A stretch of 10,664 nt of DNA from CAYJEO01 sp964369355. Lineage in GTDB: Bacteria > Bacillota_I > Bacilli_A > RF39 > UBA660. The stretch spans positions 1 to 10,664 of the forward strand of contig CAYJEO010000028.1 in the NCBI GenBank assembly GCA_964369355.1, in the 5' to 3' direction. Position numbers and translations under genes: made by a program. Below the pieces are notes generated by a model. It was not told where the DNA came from. It searched no databases and saw nothing but the letters and a program-made list of their open reading frames with translations. Positions within the stretch are counted from its first letter, which is position 1. Each line of letters starts with the position of its first letter. Shown one piece after another: positions 1-6,197 of the stretch.

Positions 1-1
1 A

Positions 2-289
2 TTTAAAACAAAAACAAATAATAACTTAGAAGAAGTTAAAGAAGTAATAAATATTCATCATATTCATGTTTGGAGCATTGATGGTAATAAAAACTACTTA
101 ACTGCACATATACATATACAAAAAAATATATCTAGTGAAAAAATGGAATTATTAAAAGAAGAAGTAAAGCATATATTGTTACATTTAAATATTAATCATA
201 CAACTTTAGAATTTGAAACTGATTGTTGTGAAGAAATAAATTGTGATGTGGAAATAAATATGAATGAACACCAATTTCATAACCATTAA
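2..289 (+). CDS. Cation diffusion facilitator metal exporter, C-terminal part (5'-truncated)
   Basis: The gene enters from the left edge and only the last 95 residues are visible. They match the cytoplasmic C-terminal domain of CDF (CzcD/ZitB-like) transporters: the stretch INIHHIHVWSIDG followed by a beta strand LTAHIHI is the typical dimerisation and metal-sensing fold. Members export Zn2+ or related divalent cations from the cytoplasm in exchange for protons. The six membrane helices that would establish this lie outside the window. The last 25 residues are rich in possible metal ligands (DCCEE, NCD, and a terminal HQFHNH), which could bind metal in the cytoplasm. The stop TAA is at 287-289 and is followed by terminator-like hairpins, so this gene probably ends its transcript. 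The family call is firm; the metal is not determined. Confidence 0.85.
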   Translation, partial: FKTKTNNNLEEVKEVINIHHIHVWSIDGNKNYLTAHIHIQKNISSEKMELLKEEVKHILLHLNINHTTLEFETDCCEEINCDVEINMNEHQFHNH

Positions 290-290
290 T

Positions 291-353
291 AATATTACTG
301 ATAAATTATAAGTGATTAATATTTTTTTACTAAGACCTTTAAAAGGTCTTTTA
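291..353 (+). terminator. Tandem terminator hairpins after the CDF gene
   Basis: Two hairpins follow the stop codon. The first is imperfect: AATATTA at 291-297 pairs with TAATATT at 317-323 and runs into seven T's at 322-328. The second is compact: AAGACCTT at 332-339 pairs with AAGGTCTT at 343-350 around a 3-nt loop and is followed by a short TTATT. The second is the stronger stem. Its upstream T-run also makes it plausible as a terminator for the opposite strand, though no minus-strand gene is seen here. Confidence 0.7.
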
Positions 354-382
354 TTGTAAAAAAAGGTAATATATAGTAAAAT
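354..382 (+). promoter_or_regulatory. Probable sigma-A promoter for the first murE
   Basis: TTGTAA at 354-359 is separated by 17 bases from TAAAAT at 377-382. Transcription would start near 389, which is very close to the GGTGAT ribosome binding site at 389-394, so the leader would be almost absent. An alternative -10, TATAGT at 372-377, has poor spacing to this -35. The AT-rich background makes chance matches common. Confidence 0.45.
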
Positions 383-397
383 GAAAGTGGTGATAAT

Positions 398-1768
398 ATG
401 AAAGTACAAGTAGATTCAAGAAAAATAAAACCGGGAGACACATTTGTAGCCTTAAGAGGAGTAGCAAGTGATGGTCATGATTATATACAAAAAGCAATAT
501 CTTTAGGAGCAACTAAATTAATAGTTGAAGAAGGAGAGTATGATGTTGATTATGAAGTAGTAAGTGATACTAGAGCTTATTTAAGTAATTATTTAAAAGA
601 AACTTATGCAAAAGAGCTAAGTGAAATGAAAATAGTAGGTATAACAGGTACTAATGGTAAAACAACAAGTGCATATTTATTACATTCAGCTTTAAATAAT
701 TTAGGTATTAAAACAACTTATATCGGGACTATTGGTTTTTATTGTAAAGATAAAATTAAACCTTTAGTAAATACAACACCTGATTTATTAGATTTATATG
801 ATTTATTTTTAGAAAGTTATGAAATGGGTGCTAAATATATAATAATGGAAGTTAGTAGCCAAGGTATTTCTTATGGAAGAGTAAATGATATTTTATTTGA
901 TATAGCAGCATTTACTAATTTGACTCAAGATCATTTAGATTACCATGTAACTATGGAAAATTATTCTTTAGAAAAACAAAAATTATTTAAGCAAGTTAAA
1001 AAAGATGGATTTGCTATAGTAAATTATGATGATGAATATAGAGATTTATATTTATTAGATAATAATAATATTACATATGGATTTTCTGGTGGTACTTTAA
1101 AAATAATTGATTATAAAATGACTAATTTAGGTACTGAGTTTGTATATGAATATGAAAATGAGTTACATTCTATTAAAACACCTTTATTAGGTAAATATAA
1201 TGTTTATAATATATTAATAGTTTTATCAGTATTACATACTTTAAAAATAGATTTTAATATGATTAAAGAAGCTATTTTAAATACTTTAGCGCCAGCTGGT
1301 CGTATGGATAAAATAAATTATAATACTAATTCAATAATAATAGATTATGCTCATACTCCTGATGCTGTTGAAAAAATAATTGATACAGTAAAAGAAGTAA
1401 GTACTGCTAAAATTTATACAGTTTTTGGTTGTACAGGTGATAGAGATAGAACTAAAAGACCTATTATGTTTGATATTATAAGTAATAAAAGTGATCATGT
1501 AATTATTACAAATGATGATCCACATGATGAAGATGAACTTTTAATTGTGAAAGATATTTTAGAAGGTACTAGTAAAACAAATTATGAAGTTTGTTTAGAT
1601 AGAAAAGTTGCAATTAAAAAAGGAATTGAATTATTAAAAGAAAATGATTGTTTATTAATATTAGGTAAAGGACATGAAGAATATATAATAATAAAAGATA
1701 AAAAAATCCCATTTAATGATAAGGCAGTAGTATTAAGCTTATTAGATGAAATCAAGATTAACAACTGA
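398..1768 (+). CDS. murE: MurE-like UDP-MurNAc-dipeptide:amino acid ligase, paralogue 1 (DDPH specificity loop)
   Basis: A Mur ligase of 456 residues that would attach the third stem-peptide amino acid to UDP-MurNAc-L-Ala-D-Glu in the cytoplasm, using ATP. The UDP-binding N-terminal domain starts almost at the first residue with VDSRKIKPGDTFVALRG. The ATPase domain has the P-loop GITGTNGKTT (81-90) and the usual carbamoylated lysine at about K193 (EKQKLF). The C-terminal domain has DYAHTPDA (316-323), GCTGDRDRTKRP and GKGHE (423-427). The loop that in diaminopimelate enzymes reads DNPR reads DDPH here (373-376), so the arginine that holds DAP is replaced by histidine. The usual GRxE reads GRMD (301-304). 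ATG 398 is preceded by GGTGAT five to six bases away. It ends in a tandem TGATGA and overlaps the next gene. It is clearly of the MurE family; the amino acid added is unknown and is probably not typical meso-DAP binding. Confidence 0.9.
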   Translation: MKVQVDSRKIKPGDTFVALRGVASDGHDYIQKAISLGATKLIVEEGEYDVDYEVVSDTRAYLSNYLKETYAKELSEMKIVGITGTNGKTTSAYLLHSALNNLGIKTTYIGTIGFYCKDKIKPLVNTTPDLLDLYDLFLESYEMGAKYIIMEVSSQGISYGRVNDILFDIAAFTNLTQDHLDYHVTMENYSLEKQKLFKQVKKDGFAIVNYDDEYRDLYLLDNNNITYGFSGGTLKIIDYKMTNLGTEFVYEYENELHSIKTPLLGKYNVYNILIVLSVLHTLKIDFNMIKEAILNTLAPAGRMDKINYNTNSIIIDYAHTPDAVEKIIDTVKEVSTAKIYTVFGCTGDRDRTKRPIMFDIISNKSDHVIITNDDPHDEDELLIVKDILEGTSKTNYEVCLDRKVAIKKGIELLKENDCLLILGKGHEEYIIIKDKKIPFNDKAVVLSLLDEIKINN

Positions 1769-2210
1769 TGATTTTTTGATTTTATTATTATTAAAAACAA
1801 CAGAAATAGAAACTATTAGTTATCGAAATAAAATTATTCCTTTTATAGTTTCAGATTATAAACAAATCTTTGATTTATTAATTACTGAAAAAAGATTTGA
1901 GTATTTATTTGAAGATGTTATAAATACTAATTATAAATTTGATGATGTTAAATTTTCTAAGAGTTTAAAAACAATATCATTATTAAATAATTGTAATTTT
2001 ATATATGAGCCTGTTTCTAAAGTTTTATTATTTAATATAGGTAATGATACTTTAATAACGTGGTCTAGATATGCAAATCAAACTTTTCATGAGTATGTAT
2101 TAGATGATATGTATAATGTTGTTCATATAATGTTACAAGAACATTTTTATATAACTAATTTAGAAGAAGTATCTAATTATAAAGAAGTAAAAACTAAAAA
2201 AATAAATTAA
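1746..2210 (+). CDS. Hypothetical protein between the two murE genes
   Basis: A 154-residue protein I do not recognise. Its ATG at 1746 lies inside the end of murE paralogue 1, overlapping it by 23 bases in another frame. There is no good ribosome binding site just upstream, so translation is probably coupled to murE. A TTG at 1776 is a weaker alternative start. The protein has no signal peptide or obvious membrane helix. It begins with a hydrophobic run (FLILLLL, about residues 10-16) and is rich in Ile, Leu, Asn, Lys and aromatic residues, with a more distinctive segment ITWSRYANQTFHEYVLDDMY in the second half. Codon use and base composition match the neighbours. Its position is where murF would normally follow murE, but it has no P-loop or Mur-ligase motif and is far too short. 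A role tied to the MurE paralogues is inference from position only. Confidence 0.7.
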   Translation: MKSRLTTDDFLILLLLKTTEIETISYRNKIIPFIVSDYKQIFDLLITEKRFEYLFEDVINTNYKFDDVKFSKSLKTISLLNNCNFIYEPVSKVLLFNIGNDTLITWSRYANQTFHEYVLDDMYNVVHIMLQEHFYITNLEEVSNYKEVKTKKIN

Positions 2211-2212
2211 TA

Positions 2213-2258
2213 AAAACACCTAAATTATAATTTGTAATAAAATATAATGAGGTGTTTT
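2213..2258 (+). promoter_or_regulatory. Inverted repeat covering the ribosome binding site of the second murE
   Basis: AAAACACCT at 2213-2221 is perfectly complementary to AGGTGTTTT at 2250-2258. The right arm contains most of the GAGGTG ribosome binding site (2249-2254) of the murE gene starting at 2262. The 28-base loop holds a second palindrome, AAATTATAATTT (2222-2233), and a TATAAT hexamer (2243-2248). If transcription reads through from upstream, the hairpin would mask the binding site. It could also be a weak terminator, but only four T's follow the G/C part. A promoter using the TATAAT would start near 2255 and leave no full binding site, so I do not call one. Confidence 0.4.
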
Positions 2259-2261
2259 ATA

Positions 2262-3578
2262 ATGATTAAAAATAATTCAAAATTAGTTAACAAAGGTGAT
2301 ACTTTTATAGCTATTAAAGGTATAAATAATGATGGTCATTTATTTATAGAAGAAGCTATTAAAAATGGGGCTACTAAAATAATAGCAGAGCATGGGCTAT
2401 ATAGTGTAGAAACTATTATAGTAAAAGATACTTCTATTTATTTAGAAAAGTATTTATATGAAAATTATTTTGATTTAATTAAAGATATTAAGTTAATAGG
2501 TGTAACTGGTACAAATGGTAAAACAACTACTAGTTATTTAATTTATCAAGCTTTAAATAAACTAAATATAAAAACAGCTTATATAGGTACAATTGGATTT
2601 TATATAGAAGATAGCGTTGAAAAATTAAATAATACTACGCCAGAATTAATAAAAATTTATGAAATGTTATTACTTTGTAAAGATAAAAACATTGAATATG
2701 TGGTTATGGAAGTAAGTAGTCAAGCTTTGTCTTTAAATAGATTAAATACTTTATTATTTGATTATGCTATATTTACTAATCTTACTCAAGATCATTTAGA
2801 TTATCATATTACAATGGATAATTATGCTTTAGCTAAAAAAAAGTTATTTACTATGTTAAAAGATGATGGGATATCTATATTAAATAGTGACAGTTCTTAT
2901 CATACTTTATATAAAACTAGTAATTGTTATACTTATGGATTAAATGGGGATTACAAAATAAGTGATATTAATTCTTCTTTTAAAGTAAATGATATTGAAT
3001 ATAGTACTTCTTTAGTTGGGGATTTTAACGTGTATAATTTATCAGTGGTAATTACTTTATTAAGTATATTAAATATAGATAATGTTTTAATACAAGAAAT
3101 TATTAAGCATTTAGTTGCTCCTCCTGGTAGGATGGAAATCATTGAATATTTAGATAATAAAATAGTAATTGATTATGCTCATACACCGGATGCGCTAAAT
3201 TGTGTATTAGATAGTATACATGATGTTAATAAAAAAATAACTGTTATTGGTTGTGGTGGTAATAGGGATAAAAGTAAAAGGAGTCAAATAGGAGAAATAG
3301 CAGTTAATAATAGTGATTATGTTATATTTACTAATGATAATCCAAGGGATGAAGAACCTTTAAAAATAATTGAAGATATTATAAAAAATGTTAAAACTAG
3401 CAATTATGAAATAATAGAAAATAGACAACTTGCAATAAAAAAAGGTATACAAATGCTTACTAAAAATGATATACTGTATATGCTTGGAAAAGGACATGAA
3501 ACTTATCAAGAAATAAATAATATAAAAACATATTTTTCTGATAAAGAGGAAGTATTAAAAGTTATTGGGAGTGATTAA
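2262..3578 (+). CDS. murE: MurE-like UDP-MurNAc-dipeptide:amino acid ligase, paralogue 2 (DNPR, meso-DAP type)
   Basis: A second Mur ligase, 438 residues. The ATPase domain carries GVTGTNGKTT (80-89), SSQ, and the carbamoylated-lysine motif AKKKLF (K192). The C-terminal domain carries GDFNVYN, APPGRME, DYAHTPDA, GCGGNRDKSKR, DNPRDE (359-364) and GKGHE (409-413). DNPR together with GKGHE is the known signature of enzymes adding meso-diaminopimelate to UDP-MurNAc-L-Ala-D-Glu. The N-terminal UDP-contact motif, DSR in the family and in paralogue 1, reads NSK here (KNNSKLVNKGDTF), a conservative but unusual change. I start at ATG 2262 because GAGGTG lies 7 bases upstream; the in-frame ATG at 2247 would sit in front of that site and add MRCFI without support. 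It runs directly into mraY (TAAATG, no gap). It is most likely the main stem-peptide ligase of the organism. Confidence 0.92.
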   Translation: MIKNNSKLVNKGDTFIAIKGINNDGHLFIEEAIKNGATKIIAEHGLYSVETIIVKDTSIYLEKYLYENYFDLIKDIKLIGVTGTNGKTTTSYLIYQALNKLNIKTAYIGTIGFYIEDSVEKLNNTTPELIKIYEMLLLCKDKNIEYVVMEVSSQALSLNRLNTLLFDYAIFTNLTQDHLDYHITMDNYALAKKKLFTMLKDDGISILNSDSSYHTLYKTSNCYTYGLNGDYKISDINSSFKVNDIEYSTSLVGDFNVYNLSVVITLLSILNIDNVLIQEIIKHLVAPPGRMEIIEYLDNKIVIDYAHTPDALNCVLDSIHDVNKKITVIGCGGNRDKSKRSQIGEIAVNNSDYVIFTNDNPRDEEPLKIIEDIIKNVKTSNYEIIENRQLAIKKGIQMLTKNDILYMLGKGHETYQEINNIKTYFSDKEEVLKVIGSD

Positions 3579-4571
3579 ATGTTAGTATTAACAAAGGCTG
3601 TTTTAGCTATGATGATCGGGTTTGTAATATCTGTATGTTTTGGATTAGTAGCAATTCCATTACTTAAAAAAATAAAAGTTAAACAAACTTTAAGTGTGTT
3701 TTTACAAAAAAAACATAAAAGTAAAGAAGGGACACCTACAATGGGTGGAATTATTTTTATAGTTCCTACTATTATAACTATTCTTATTTTACTATTAACA
3801 AATAGAATGGAGCAAAGTGCTAATTTATTTTTAGTTATATTTGTATTCTTAGGTTATGGTGTTTTAGGTTTTATCGATGATTTTTTAATTATTAGAAGAA
3901 AGAATAATAATGGTTTAACTGAATTACAAAAATTAATTGGTCAAATATTAATCGCATTAGCATTTTTCCAATTATATATATATTTCGGTAATGAGCCTAT
4001 TATTGATATTCATACATTAGGTATATCTATAAACTTACATTGGGTATATGGAATATTCTTACTTTTAGTATTAGTAGCTACTTCTAATGCAGTTAACTTA
4101 ACTGATGGATTAGATGGTTTAGCTGGAGGATTATCTTTAATATCTTTCTTATCTTTAGGTATTATAAGTTGGGCTTCTACTGGAATTGCTGGTTATGAAG
4201 GGATAGCAATATTTTGTTTCGTATTAGTTGGTTCTTTATTAGGGTTTTTAGTTTATAACTCACATCCTGCGAGAATCTTTATGGGTGATACTGGTTCTTT
4301 AGCATTAGGAGCTGCAATGGCTGCTGTTGCAATCATTACAAGACATGAATTAACTTTAATAATAATAGCGGGTGTATTTGTAATTGAAACTTTATCTGCA
4401 ATTATACAAATGATAGCAGGACGATATTTTGGTAAAAAAGTATTTTTAATGGCTCCACTTCATCATCATTTTGAAAAATTAGGTTGGGATGAATGTGATA
4501 TAGTAAAACTATTTTATGTAGTAGGTTTATTATTATCTATGGCAGCTATTGCTTTTGGAGCATGGATTTAA
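3579..4571 (+). CDS. mraY: Phospho-N-acetylmuramoyl-pentapeptide-transferase (MraY)
   Basis: An integral membrane enzyme that transfers phospho-MurNAc-pentapeptide from UDP to undecaprenyl phosphate, giving lipid I, the first membrane step of peptidoglycan synthesis. All family signatures are present: GTPTMGG in the first cytoplasmic loop, the DD pair at 100-101 followed by the cytoplasmic KNNNGLTELQK loop, NAVNLTDGLDGLAGG (170-184), HPARIFMGDTGS with catalytic-site D237, and the HHH motif APLHHHFEK (295-297). About ten hydrophobic helices separate these. The length of 330 residues is normal for Bacilli. The start ATG follows the previous stop without a gap, and GGGAGTG lies inside the end of murE, so the two are co-translated from one transcript. 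Neither murF nor murD follows, unlike the common murE-murF-mraY-murD order. The last four codons are part of a terminator that recurs downstream. Confidence 0.97.
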   Translation: MLVLTKAVLAMMIGFVISVCFGLVAIPLLKKIKVKQTLSVFLQKKHKSKEGTPTMGGIIFIVPTIITILILLLTNRMEQSANLFLVIFVFLGYGVLGFIDDFLIIRRKNNNGLTELQKLIGQILIALAFFQLYIYFGNEPIIDIHTLGISINLHWVYGIFLLLVLVATSNAVNLTDGLDGLAGGLSLISFLSLGIISWASTGIAGYEGIAIFCFVLVGSLLGFLVYNSHPARIFMGDTGSLALGAAMAAVAIITRHELTLIIIAGVFVIETLSAIIQMIAGRYFGKKVFLMAPLHHHFEKLGWDECDIVKLFYVVGLLLSMAAIAFGAWI

Positions 4572-4588
4572 TCTATGCTTTTTTTATT
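4559..4588 (+). terminator. mraY terminator, first copy of a 30-bp direct repeat
   Basis: AGCATGGA (4559-4566) pairs with TCTATGCT (4572-4579), including one G-T pair, around a 5-base loop, and is followed by seven T's (4579-4585). The upstream arm and loop contain the last codons of mraY (Ala-Trp-Ile-stop), so terminator and coding sequence overlap. The whole 30 bases recur without a mismatch at 5774-5803. Confidence 0.85.
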
Positions 4589-4615
4589 TCAAAAAATAAT
4601 AATTTATGATAAAAT
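4587..4615 (+). promoter_or_regulatory. Probable promoter of the prepilin gene (extended -10)
   Basis: TGATAAAAT at 4607-4615 has the TGn extension in front of a TAAAAT -10. A poor -35, TTTCAA at 4587-4592, lies 17 bases upstream. The same TGATAAAAT occurs in front of ezrA. It lies just after the mraY terminator, so the prepilin gene can be transcribed on its own. Confidence 0.5.
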
Positions 4616-4638
4616 ATTATAAGAATAGGAGAGTATAT

Positions 4639-5775
4639 ATGAAAAAGGGATTTACATTAATTGAATTACTTGCTGTATTAGTTATTTTAGTAATAATTAT
4701 GGCAATAGCAACACCTATAATATTAGGAATAATAGATGATTCTAGAAAGTCAGCAGATGTAGCTACTGTTGGTATGATAGTGGATGCAGCTGAAACTTTA
4801 TATTCAACTGCAAGTTTAAACAATGATGCAAGTTTATTAAACAAATTTAAAAATGAAGGAGATATCTTTTCTGATTTAACTATGTCTAATAAGCCTGAAA
4901 ATGCAGTTGTCGTTGTTAACGATAAAGGTGAAATAAGTGTAGCTATGTATGAAAATGATATTTGTTATATTAAAGAATATGAATCAAATGAAATATCAAG
5001 TTATACTGAAACAACTAAAGAAAAGTGTTTAACTAAAACATATAATTTAATTAAAATGACTACAGCAGATAATTTTAAAATAAAACTTGGAAATTTTGCA
5101 TATTCTTTAACAAGTATAATATTTGAGAAAAATATTAATGAAGCAGAATATAATAATGCAACAAATAAATGGGATTTCTCTGAAAAAGGTGATTCAAGTG
5201 TAGTTGGATATATAAAAGATTCTGTTTTATATGTACAAGCTAATGGGGTTATACAAGCTCCGGTTAACACTTCTAAAATGTTTCAAAATTTTAGCGTTAC
5301 TTATTTAGATTTAACTAATTTCAATACAACAGGAGTAACTAGTATGGCTTATATGTTTAATGGAATGAAGAATATTCAAAAATTGGATTTAAGTGGTTTT
5401 GATACATCAAGTGTAATAAATATGCAGCAAATGTTTGATGGAACGCTAAAAAATTTAACAGAACTTAATTTAACAGATTGGGATACTTTAAATGTAACTA
5501 ATATGTATGGAATGTTTGCAAATTTAACGGCTATAACTGAGTTGGATTTAAGTAGTTTTGAATCAAAGGGTAATGTAGATTTACGTTGGATGTTTTCAGG
5601 AGCAAGTAATCTAAAAAGTGTTGATTTTAGCAATTTTGATACATCAAATTTTTCAACAGATCTTTCTTATATGTTTTATGGTGCTTCACAGTTAGTAACA
5701 GGTTATGCTAAAACAGCAACTGATGTTAGTTATTTTAATACGCAATTAGGAAGAGAAATATTTACAGTTAAGTAG
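4639..5775 (+). CDS. Prepilin-like surface protein with BspA-type leucine-rich repeats
   Basis: A 378-residue protein joining two modules. The N-terminus MKKG-FTLIELLAVLVILVII is a classic type IV prepilin leader, with predicted prepilin-peptidase cleavage between G4 and F5, E9 at the conserved +5 position and a hydrophobic assembly helix. A short pilin-like region follows, with two cysteines (C109, C130) that could form a disulfide. From about residue 145 comes a BspA/DUF285 domain: the entry segment WDFSEKGDSSV..YIKDSVLYVQ, then about five repeats of roughly 26 residues (214-345) built on LDLSxFDTSxVxNMxxMF. The end GYAKTATDV...REIFTVK resembles the usual cap, so the protein looks complete. 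Start: ATG 4639 has AGGAG 7 bases upstream; the in-frame ATG at 4606 lies inside the promoter. The likely role is a surface-exposed pseudopilin or pilin-anchored adhesin. No assembly genes are nearby. The gene is flanked by 30-bp direct repeats and appears inserted. Confidence 0.88.
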   Translation: MKKGFTLIELLAVLVILVIIMAIATPIILGIIDDSRKSADVATVGMIVDAAETLYSTASLNNDASLLNKFKNEGDIFSDLTMSNKPENAVVVVNDKGEISVAMYENDICYIKEYESNEISSYTETTKEKCLTKTYNLIKMTTADNFKIKLGNFAYSLTSIIFEKNINEAEYNNATNKWDFSEKGDSSVVGYIKDSVLYVQANGVIQAPVNTSKMFQNFSVTYLDLTNFNTTGVTSMAYMFNGMKNIQKLDLSGFDTSSVINMQQMFDGTLKNLTELNLTDWDTLNVTNMYGMFANLTAITELDLSSFESKGNVDLRWMFSGASNLKSVDFSNFDTSNFSTDLSYMFYGASQLVTGYAKTATDVSYFNTQLGREIFTVK

Positions 5776-5803
5776 CATGGATTTAATCTATGCTTTTTTT
5801 ATT
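5774..5803 (+). terminator. Prepilin-gene terminator, second copy of the 30-bp direct repeat
   Basis: Identical over 30 bases to 4559-4588: the same stem, the same seven T's and the same ATT after them. The AG of the prepilin TAG stop is the first two bases of the repeat, so the repeat helps supply the stop codon. It contains GCATGGATTTAA, the last codons and stop of mraY, although mraY ended 1.2 kb upstream. Confidence 0.85.
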
Positions 5804-5809
5804 AATTAA

Positions 5810-5838
5810 TTGCTAAAAATATTTATTTAGTATATAAT
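5810..5838 (+). promoter_or_regulatory. Sigma-A promoter for rbfA
   Basis: TTGCTA at 5810-5815, a 17-base spacer, and a consensus TATAAT at 5833-5838. The predicted start is near 5845, at or within the AGGTGA ribosome binding site (5844-5849), so the leader is minimal. The promoter lies just after the second terminator copy, consistent with an independent transcript. Confidence 0.7.
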
Positions 5839-5854
5839 TAAGTAGGTGATATAT

Positions 5855-6196
5855 ATGAGTATAAAAATAGATAGAATTGGTCATAACTTAATGAGAGAAA
5901 TAAGTTATATCATAATGACAGAGGTGAAAAATCCTGATGTTAGATTTGTAACTATTACAGATTGTAAAGTAACAAATGATTTAAGTTTTGCTAAAGTTTA
6001 TTTTACTAATTTAAATGATTCTAAAAGAGAAGAAACTTTAAAAGCTTTAAATCAAGCAGCTCCGTTTATTAGAAGATTATTACATGATAAAGTAGATTTA
6101 AGACATATTCCACAACTTAATTTCGTATATGACGAATCAGTTGAATATGGTAAAAAAATTGAAAGTTTAATTGAAGAAATTCACGAGGAGAAATAA
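5855..6196 (+). CDS. rbfA: Ribosome-binding factor A
   Basis: A protein of 113 residues matching RbfA, a single KH-like-domain factor that binds the immature 30S subunit, helps 16S rRNA 5'-end maturation and is needed for cold adaptation. Typical family features are the start RIGHNLMREISYIIMTEVKNP, the strand VRFVTITDCKVTNDLSFAKVYFT, the segment LNQAAPFIRRLLHDKVDLRHIPQLNFVYDES, and an acidic C-terminal helix (IESLIEEIHEEK). Length is normal. I choose ATG 5855 because AGGTGA lies 5 bases upstream; the in-frame GTG at 5846 is part of that binding site. The usual Bacilli neighbours (nusA, infB, truB) are absent; here rbfA leads a small operon with an unknown 81-residue gene. Confidence 0.95.
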   Translation: MSIKIDRIGHNLMREISYIIMTEVKNPDVRFVTITDCKVTNDLSFAKVYFTNLNDSKREETLKALNQAAPFIRRLLHDKVDLRHIPQLNFVYDESVEYGKKIESLIEEIHEEK

Positions 6197-6197
6197 T

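Noticed and set aside
206..409. Minus-strand small hydrophobic ORF and other opposite-strand ORFs over known genes
   Set aside because: They are antisense to coding sequence or terminators, have no binding sites, and show the Ile/Phe/Tyr-rich composition expected of AT-rich shadow frames.
1766..1771. UGA read as tryptophan (mycoplasma code)
   Set aside because: All recognised genes use TGG for Trp and have no internal TGA at conserved positions; TGATGA at the end of the first murE acts as a normal stop.
2247..2261. Upstream in-frame ATG for the second murE (adds MRCFI)
   Set aside because: It lies in front of the GAGGTG site that serves ATG 2262, has no binding site of its own, and the added residues match nothing in the family.
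3579..3600. Possible separate promoter for mraY
   Set aside because: There is no intergenic space; the ribosome binding site lies inside murE, so mraY is read from the upstream transcript.
5276..5660. LRR-coding stretch as a DNA tandem repeat or CRISPR-like array
   Set aside because: The repetition is at protein level (about 26 residues per unit); the DNA units are too diverged to be recent repeats, and no spacer structure exists.
5740..5775. Prepilin gene truncated by the insertion junction
   Set aside because: The last 24 residues resemble the normal end of BspA-domain proteins, so the gene looks complete even though its stop is shared with the repeat.
5846..5854. GTG start for rbfA
   Set aside because: The GTG is part of the AGGTGA ribosome binding site for ATG 5855.
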